Source: UBA4716 sp002438865 (GTDB lineage Bacteria > Bacillota > Clostridia > UBA1381). Taken from it: a stretch of DNA of 26,829 bases. Shown piece by piece: positions 22,230 through 26,829 of this stretch (position 1 is its first letter; each line of letters opens with the position of its first letter). Under the pieces are notes generated by a model that saw only the letters and a program-made list of their open reading frames with translations, was not told where the DNA came from and searched no databases. The translations under genes and the position numbers were made by a program. The stretch covers positions 1 through 26,829 of the forward strand of contig CALERO010000074.1 of NCBI GenBank assembly GCA_937907325.1, written 5' to 3'.

Positions 22230-22257
22230 TTCTTTAACTTCCTTATAAATTACCAGT

Positions 22258-22286
22258 ATTATAACACAGATTACCGAATGTGCCAA
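22258..22286 (-). promoter_or_regulatory. Promoter of the XRE-immA/irrE unit
   Basis: On the minus strand TTGGCA (22281-22286) and TATAAT (22258-22263) are 17 bp apart. The leader to the XRE start would be about 22 nt. The promoter is intact although the repressor gene behind it is not. Confidence 0.78.
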
Positions 22287-22336
22287 GCGGTTTTTTTAAA
22301 TAAGAGCAAACACTGGTTTGAATTACTGAAAATGTA

Positions 22337-22365
22337 TTTACAAAACGGTATATATATATTATAAT
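22337..22365 (+). promoter_or_regulatory. Promoter of the WG-repeat/SLH protein gene
   Basis: TTTACA (22337-22342) and TATAAT (22360-22365) are 17 bp apart, with an alternating TA tract in the spacer. The leader is about 75 nt. Confidence 0.72.
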
Positions 22366-22447
22366 TGATATGAAGCATACTATATTTACAAATAAGTGTA
22401 CAGATACATTATTAAATTGTTGAAAGGAACTGAGGAGGACGGCATCA

Positions 22448-24346
22448 ATGAAAAAATTATTATCAATTATTTTAGCAATTGCAATGCTTTGCTCAATGGC
22501 AACAGCTGTATTTGCTGATGAGGTTCAAAATTACGAATATATACTTCCGATTGAGTATAACAATATTTACAGACTGCAAAATGCTTATGTTGCCTGCGAC
22601 AAGCAGGGGAAATACGCACTCTACAGCTTGGACGGCAAAAAACTTTCAGATGATTACGATTATATAGGCTCATTTTTCAATGAACAAGCTGCTGCGGCGA
22701 GAAAAGATAACGAATCCTACATTATAAACCCTTACGGAACGGTTCTCAGCAAATTTGATAAAAGCATAATAGATGTGGCAGATTATGTGATTGTAAATCT
22801 TACGGATTCAAATGAAGACGGCAGACCGTTTTCGTATTGTGAGGGCGAATTCGGCGTATATACATATTCGGGAGAGCTTGTCAAGGTACTGGAGTATGAA
22901 GAATTTAAGCCGCCGAAGAATTGGGGATTCGGGATAACATTTGCCGGCGGGCGCTTGTTATTTAGCGAAAATGGCAAATGGGGTGCTGTCGATAACGGCT
23001 TTAATACTGTTATTGAGCCTGTGTTTGATGAAATATATCCGTTCACGGACACAGAGACCGGAATAACAATAGCAATTATGAACGGTAAGTACGGACTTAT
23101 CGACCGTGACGGAAATACTGTTGCCGATTTCATTTATAACGGGATATATCCGCTTCATAATGACAACGGAAAAATCAGCGCATACAAAGTTACACAGGAT
23201 TCTGCACAGGAAACTTCCCGATACGGTCTTTTAGACAAATACGGAAAAATGATAAAACAGCTTGATGAATCAGAACCGCAAACGGTGTATGAAGATTACA
23301 ATCTGATAAAGGTATCTGTACAGAACAATCGTGATGACAGTGAGCAATACGGAGCTTTATACGGGATTTTGGATTATGACGGGAATATTGTAATTCCTGT
23401 TGAGAATACAAACATATGGGGAATATCCGAGGGGATTGTTGCCGTTCAAAAATCTTCCGGACATTCCGGCTATTATGATATAAGCGGTAAGGAACTTACC
23501 GATTTCAATTACGGAATGATTTCGCTTTTTTCCGATGGACTTGCTTTTGCGGAGAACCGTGTCAATGGTGCATACGAGGTTATAAATAAAAACGGTGAGG
23601 TTGTTTTCAATCCTGGCAGATGGGCAAATGGATTTTACGGCGGTATAGCTCAAATTGAACCGGGCAAATTTATTGACACAAACGGGAAAGTAGTTATTGA
23701 TAATCCGGAATGGAAATCTAATTCGGAAGCCGGACTGAATTGGTGGAGCTATAAAAACGACGGCAGATTTATTGTTTCGGACGGAGCAAACTACGGCGTG
23801 GCAAAATATACCGGATTTATTTCCCCGTGGGCAAAGGGAACGGTATCGGAGGCAAAAAGATTAAATATAATCAAAACAGACGGAAGATATAATTACACCG
23901 CATTTATTACCCGTGAGGAATTTTGCGAACTTGTATTTAACTATATTGAAAGCTTTGACGCATCAGCTTTTTCAGCTGATGTAATAAAATCGCATTTTAC
24001 CGATACGGATAATGAACATATCGGCGTGTTAAATGCAATGGATATTATAAAAGGAAAATCCGAAACGGAGTTCGCACCGAATGATTCTCTTACCCGTGAA
24101 GAAGCCGCAACAATTCTTTATCGCTTGATAAAAAAGATATATCCGGATTCAGCCGCAACCGAAATATATTTTGATTTCGCAGACGGCGCACAAATCTCCG
24201 ATTGGGCAATGAATAATGTTCAAGTTATCTGCAATATGGGAATTATGCAGGGCGTGGGCGATAACAGATTTGCTCCAAAGGATTTATATACCACCGAACA
24301 GGCTATTGCAACACTTGTGAGAATATATAATGAAATAAGCGGATAA
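22448..24346 (+). CDS. Secreted WG-repeat protein with SLH domains
   Basis: This 632-residue surface protein has a signal peptide at residues 1-24 (KKLLSIILAIAMLCSMATAVFA, cleaved before DE). Residues about 45-420 hold a series of WG-type beta repeats, visible as recurring GKYALYSLDGK, GKWGAVDNGFNTVIEPVFDEIYPF, GKYGLIDRDGNTVADFIYNGIYPL and GILDYDGNIVIPV units. Residues about 487-630 form two S-layer homology (SLH) domains with LTREEAATILYRL and FAPKDLYTTEQAIATL segments; they anchor proteins to secondary cell-wall polymers. Two SLH domains are fewer than the usual three. GAGGAGG precedes the ATG. It lies at the right edge of the accessory island, on the opposite strand. The function of the repeat face is unknown. 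Confidence 0.87.
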   Translation: MKKLLSIILAIAMLCSMATAVFADEVQNYEYILPIEYNNIYRLQNAYVACDKQGKYALYSLDGKKLSDDYDYIGSFFNEQAAAARKDNESYIINPYGTVLSKFDKSIIDVADYVIVNLTDSNEDGRPFSYCEGEFGVYTYSGELVKVLEYEEFKPPKNWGFGITFAGGRLLFSENGKWGAVDNGFNTVIEPVFDEIYPFTDTETGITIAIMNGKYGLIDRDGNTVADFIYNGIYPLHNDNGKISAYKVTQDSAQETSRYGLLDKYGKMIKQLDESEPQTVYEDYNLIKVSVQNNRDDSEQYGALYGILDYDGNIVIPVENTNIWGISEGIVAVQKSSGHSGYYDISGKELTDFNYGMISLFSDGLAFAENRVNGAYEVINKNGEVVFNPGRWANGFYGGIAQIEPGKFIDTNGKVVIDNPEWKSNSEAGLNWWSYKNDGRFIVSDGANYGVAKYTGFISPWAKGTVSEAKRLNIIKTDGRYNYTAFITREEFCELVFNYIESFDASAFSADVIKSHFTDTDNEHIGVLNAMDIIKGKSETEFAPNDSLTREEAATILYRLIKKIYPDSAATEIYFDFADGAQISDWAMNNVQVICNMGIMQGVGDNRFAPKDLYTTEQAIATLVRIYNEISG

Positions 24347-24462
24347 GGGCAGGCGGTCAATAAGATGCTCGATATAGACGAACGGACAAAAGTGTGCAAA
24401 TAATATCGGGAAAACACCATACGGCAATGATATAATGTTTTCAAGGCGAAGGGGTGATAGAC

Positions 24463-25323
24463 GTGAACTGGCTGGAGGCAATAGAAAAATCAATTGAATA
24501 TATCGAGGAGCATATAACGGAAAATATCTCCGCAGAAGATGCGGCGGAGTGCGTGTATATGTCGCCGTTTTATTTTCAAAAGGGGTTTTCTATGCTTTGC
24601 GGCTATACGGTTGCGGAATATATCCGAAACCGCAGACTGGCGCTTGCGGGCGGCGAGCTTTTGGCGGATAAGGCAAAGGTTATCGATGTGGCATTAAAGT
24701 ACGGCTACGACTCGCCCGACTCGTTTACAAAAGCGTTCACGAGATTTCACGGAATATCGCCTTCAAAAGTGCAAAAGGGAAATGTGATGATAAAAACCTT
24801 TGCACCGCTGAAAATTAATATTTCATTGAAAGGCGGTTATATTATGAACTACAAAATCGTAAAAAAGGAAAGCTTTAAGGTACTGGGCAATCCGAGGAGG
24901 TTTTCGTACGAAACCTGCAAGGAGGAAATTCCGAAGTTCTGGCAGGAGCATTACCAATCGGGAAAAGGCAAGTATGTATGCGGAATGTTCGGAGTGAACA
25001 TCGACGAGAAGATGGGCGGAAATGATTTTGAATATCTGATTGCGGACGCATATAATTCGGAAAAAGAAGTACCCGAAGGCTTTGAGGTACGCACCGTACC
25101 GGCGTTTACGTGGGCGGTCTTTTCGTGCGACGGGCCTATGCCGAAGGCATTGCAGGACGTAAACAAAAAGATTTTTTCCGAATGGCTCCCTGCGCTTAAG
25201 GAGTACGAGTTTGCGGCAGGCTATTGCATAGAAATGTATGATGACGTGAGCAAATACCCCAAGGGCACGCAGGACGAAAACTATCATTCGGAGATTTGGA
25301 TACCGGTAAGAAAAATTAAATAA
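24463..25323 (+). CDS. AraC family regulator with GyrI-like effector domain
   Basis: This 286-residue regulator has a domain order typical of many Firmicute sensors. Residues about 5-105 form an AraC double helix-turn-helix (SAEDAAECVYMSPFYFQKGF and VIDVALKYGYDSPDSFTKAF, closing with GISPSKVQKG). Residues about 125-286 form a GyrI-like small-molecule-binding domain, ending in HSEIWIPVRK. The second domain binds hydrophobic or drug-like ligands in relatives. The start is taken as the GTG at 24463 (MNWLEAIEKSIEYIEEH), with AAGGGG eight bases upstream; the GTG at 24454 lies inside that site. TATAAT occurs at 24431-24436 without a clear -35 box. No transporter gene is adjacent, so the targets are unknown. 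Confidence 0.9.
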   Translation: MNWLEAIEKSIEYIEEHITENISAEDAAECVYMSPFYFQKGFSMLCGYTVAEYIRNRRLALAGGELLADKAKVIDVALKYGYDSPDSFTKAFTRFHGISPSKVQKGNVMIKTFAPLKINISLKGGYIMNYKIVKKESFKVLGNPRRFSYETCKEEIPKFWQEHYQSGKGKYVCGMFGVNIDEKMGGNDFEYLIADAYNSEKEVPEGFEVRTVPAFTWAVFSCDGPMPKALQDVNKKIFSEWLPALKEYEFAAGYCIEMYDDVSKYPKGTQDENYHSEIWIPVRKIK

Positions 25324-25332
25324 CAATTCCAA

Positions 25333-25366
25333 ACGAGCCGTAAAATTTTTTTTACGGCTTGTTTTT
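25333..25366 (+). terminator. Terminator after the AraC-GyrI gene
   Basis: A 13-bp stem (25333-25345 with 25350-25362, one G-T pair) has a 4-nt loop and is followed by a T-run. Confidence 0.88.
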
Positions 25367-25368
25367 GG

Positions 25369-25397
25369 TTGACAAAGTTTTTAATATGTGATAGAAT
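25369..25397 (+). promoter_or_regulatory. Promoter of the small membrane protein gene
   Basis: TTGACA (25369-25374) and TAGAAT (25392-25397) are 17 bp apart, beginning right after the preceding terminator. Confidence 0.82.
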
Positions 25398-25441
25398 AAC
25401 AATTGATATATAACACAAGCTATATAAAAGGAGGGTTATTT

Positions 25442-25774
25442 ATGGAAAAAAACAAACTGCTTATAAAAGCAATGTGGACAATTCTTGTAACGAATGTGAT
25501 ATTTTACGCCGGAATTATTTTTTTGGCGGTATTCACACTGAAAAGCGGTGCGGCATTGGGAGCGGTGATATGCGCCGCCACGGTAATGCTTATAGCGGCG
25601 TGCTGCATTGCTTTGAAATTTGAGATAAGCGCAGGAGATTATGAGTGCGAAAAATGTCATTATAAATTTGTTCCCACATACAAAGAGGCGTTAATCTCAA
25701 TGCATATGGGTACTACCAGATACTTAAAATGCCCGAACTGCAATAAAAAGCAGTGGGCGAAAAAAAGGTTATAA
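25442..25774 (+). CDS. Small two-helix membrane protein with zinc ribbon
   Basis: This 110-residue protein has two predicted membrane helices (about residues 8-30, ILVTNVIFYAGIIFLAVF, and 36-58, ALGAVICAATVMLIAACCIAL) with a short loop between them. A C-terminal zinc ribbon follows: CEKC at about 68-71 and CPNC at about 96-99. The ribbon is probably cytoplasmic, given the basic tail KKQWAKKRL. No family name is certain; similar short proteins are common and uncharacterised in Clostridia. The start is the ATG at 25442 with AAAGGAGG upstream; an earlier in-frame ATG at 25403 lies too near the promoter's start site. It is a one-gene transcript. Confidence 0.8.
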   Translation: MEKNKLLIKAMWTILVTNVIFYAGIIFLAVFTLKSGAALGAVICAATVMLIAACCIALKFEISAGDYECEKCHYKFVPTYKEALISMHMGTTRYLKCPNCNKKQWAKKRL

Positions 25775-25780
25775 ATACTA

Positions 25781-25806
25781 ACGGCGGTATTGAACCGCCG
25801 TTTTTT
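25781..25806 (+). terminator. Terminator of the small membrane protein gene
   Basis: ACGGCGGT (25781-25788) pairs with ACCGCCGT (25794-25801) around a 5-nt loop, followed by six Ts. It lies between convergent genes; on the minus strand the following T-run is weak. Confidence 0.88.
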
Positions 25807-26829
25807 ACTTCTTCAATTGTCCCAATTTAGCCGCTTTAAGATAAGCATTAATGAAACCGTTCAAATCTCCGTCCATAACCGCCTGAATGTTTCCCATTTC
25901 ATAGCCTGTACGCAAATCCTTAACCATTGTGTAAGGCTGGAATACGTATGAGCGTATCTGGTTTCCCCAGCCGTTTTCCGTCTGCACGCCCTGAATATCC
26001 GCAATCTTTTCTTTCTGCTGCTGTTCCGCAAGCTCTATAAGCTTTGCTTTGAGCATTTTCATAGCATAGTCACGGTTCTGGAACTGCGAACGCTGAGTCT
26101 GACAGGAGGTTACAACGCCTGTCGGAATATGCGTAAGACGTACCGCCGACGATGTTTTGTTAATATGCTGACCGCCTGCGCCGCTCGAACGGAACACGTC
26201 CATTTTAATATCTTCGGGGCGAATATCTATCTCAATGCTGTCGTCAAGTTCGGGCATAACCTCGATTGACGCAAATGACGTCATTCGCTTGCCTGCCGAG
26301 TTAAACGGCGATATGCGCACAAGTCTGTGTACGCCCTTTTCCGATTTGAGATACCCGTATGCGTTCGGACCGTCAATTTCGATTGTACAGCTTTTTATTC
26401 CCGCTTCGTCGCCGGGGAGCGAATCAAGCACCTCCGTGCGGTAGCCGTTTTTCTGTGCCCACATCTGGTACATTCTTATAAGCATTTCGCACCAGTCCTG
26501 CGCCTCCGTACCGCCTGCGCCGGCATGGAAAGTCATAATGGCGTTTGAATTGTCGTATGTTCCGCTTAAAAGCGTTTCAAGCGTAAGCTTTTCGATTTTT
26601 TCTTCAAGCTGTGCAACCGTCGCTTTTACATCGGACGCCATACTTGCGTCGTTTTCCTCCTCCGCAAGTTCAATCATCATAAGTGTGTCCTCACGTAAAT
26701 TTTTCAGCTCCTCATATGCCGAAATTTTATCCTTAAGCTGTTTCGTCCGCTTTATCACTTTCTGCGAGTTTTCCATATCGTCCCAGAAAGACGGTTCGGC
26801 AGCCTGTTTTTCGAGTTCTTCCGCCTCTT
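25805..26829 (-). CDS. prfB: Peptide chain release factor 2 (5' end outside window)
   Basis: RF2 recognises UGA and UAA stop codons and triggers peptide release. The visible part has about 340 codons. The anticodon-like SPF motif is in RISPFNSAGKR, and the catalytic GGQ is in RSSGAGGQHINKTSSAVRLTH. The frame stays open to the window edge: upstream of the ATG at 26776 it reads LEKQAAEPSFWDD, the usual RF2 N-terminal coiled-coil sequence, so that ATG is internal and the gene is truncated by the window. The programmed +1 frameshift site common in prfB would lie further upstream and cannot be seen. Confidence 0.95.
   Translation of the reverse strand, partial: EAEELEKQAAEPSFWDDMENSQKVIKRTKQLKDKISAYEELKNLREDTLMMIELAEEENDASMASDVKATVAQLEEKIEKLTLETLLSGTYDNSNAIMTFHAGAGGTEAQDWCEMLIRMYQMWAQKNGYRTEVLDSLPGDEAGIKSCTIEIDGPNAYGYLKSEKGVHRLVRISPFNSAGKRMTSFASIEVMPELDDSIEIDIRPEDIKMDVFRSSGAGGQHINKTSSAVRLTHIPTGVVTSCQTQRSQFQNRDYAMKMLKAKLIELAEQQQKEKIADIQGVQTENGWGNQIRSYVFQPYTMVKDLRTGYEMGNIQAVMDGDLNGFINAYLKAAKLGQLKK

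Noticed and set aside
26327..26776. prfB start at 26776 and plus-strand frames over prfB
   Set aside because: The prfB frame stays open and family-like to the window edge, so the ATG is internal; the plus-strand frames are shadows.
1..26829. CRISPR array, tRNA or rRNA genes, transposase
   Set aside because: No regularly spaced repeat-spacer pattern, cloverleaf-like tRNA ends, rRNA core sequence or transposase motif was seen on either strand by reading; a tRNA scan would be needed to exclude a divergent case.

Overview
The window looks like a chromosomal segment from a Firmicute of the class Clostridia, probably a spore-forming lineage. The evidence is a perfect CIRCE operator ahead of hrcA-grpE-dnaK-dnaJ, a GerMN-domain exported protein, an acidic zinc-ribbon protein of the clostridial CD1247 type, purine-rich Shine-Dalgarno sequences at nearly every start, and many consensus sigma-A promoters with exactly 17 bp between the -35 and -10 boxes. 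No rRNA, tRNA or CRISPR array was seen. Species cannot be assigned from sequence reading alone.

Layout. Bases 1-313 hold small palindromic repeats and the terminator of an Rrf2/CymR-type regulator (314-745, minus). An FAD-dependent oxidoreductase (minus) is divergent from a PocR/AraC-type regulator (plus), with an operator-like palindrome over the promoter. The regulator overlaps a dinB (DNA polymerase IV) gene broken by a 4-bp tandem duplication. A TSCPD protein and a GerMN protein follow. Bases 5499-9953 form the operon yhbY-nadD-yqeK-rsfS-leuS (ribosome assembly, NAD synthesis, nucleotide turnover, ribosome silencing, tRNA charging). Then come efp, the CD1247-type protein, hemW and the heat-shock operon hrcA-grpE-dnaK-dnaJ. 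Convergent with dnaJ is a galactokinase homologue that has lost all GHMP phosphate-binding motifs and the catalytic aspartate. greA is divergent from it.

Between the greA terminator (18783-18829) and about 22290 lies an AT-rich accessory island, almost entirely on the minus strand. Read in its own direction it contains: an XRE repressor gene gutted by an internal deletion; an intact ImmA/IrrE metalloprotease gene; a candidate plus-strand small RNA; a DUF4417 gene; a standalone type-50 polymorphic-toxin domain whose start overlaps the DUF4417 stop; its presumed immunity gene; a second copy of the last 40 codons of DUF4417; a second toxin domain with the same N-terminal stub; and a DUF2247 gene, the presumed second immunity gene. 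The two toxin cassettes are joined by a 159-bp direct repeat at a constant 929-bp offset. That repeat carries the 3' end of DUF4417, the toxin ribosome-binding site, the toxin start codon and the first dozen toxin codons. This is the most interesting feature of the window: it looks like a tandem toxin-immunity array in which the DUF4417 3' end serves as a recombination anchor that also supplies translation signals.

Beyond the island are a secreted WG-repeat/SLH surface protein, an AraC-GyrI-like regulator, a small two-helix membrane protein with a zinc ribbon, and the 3' part of prfB (minus), which runs off the end of the window.
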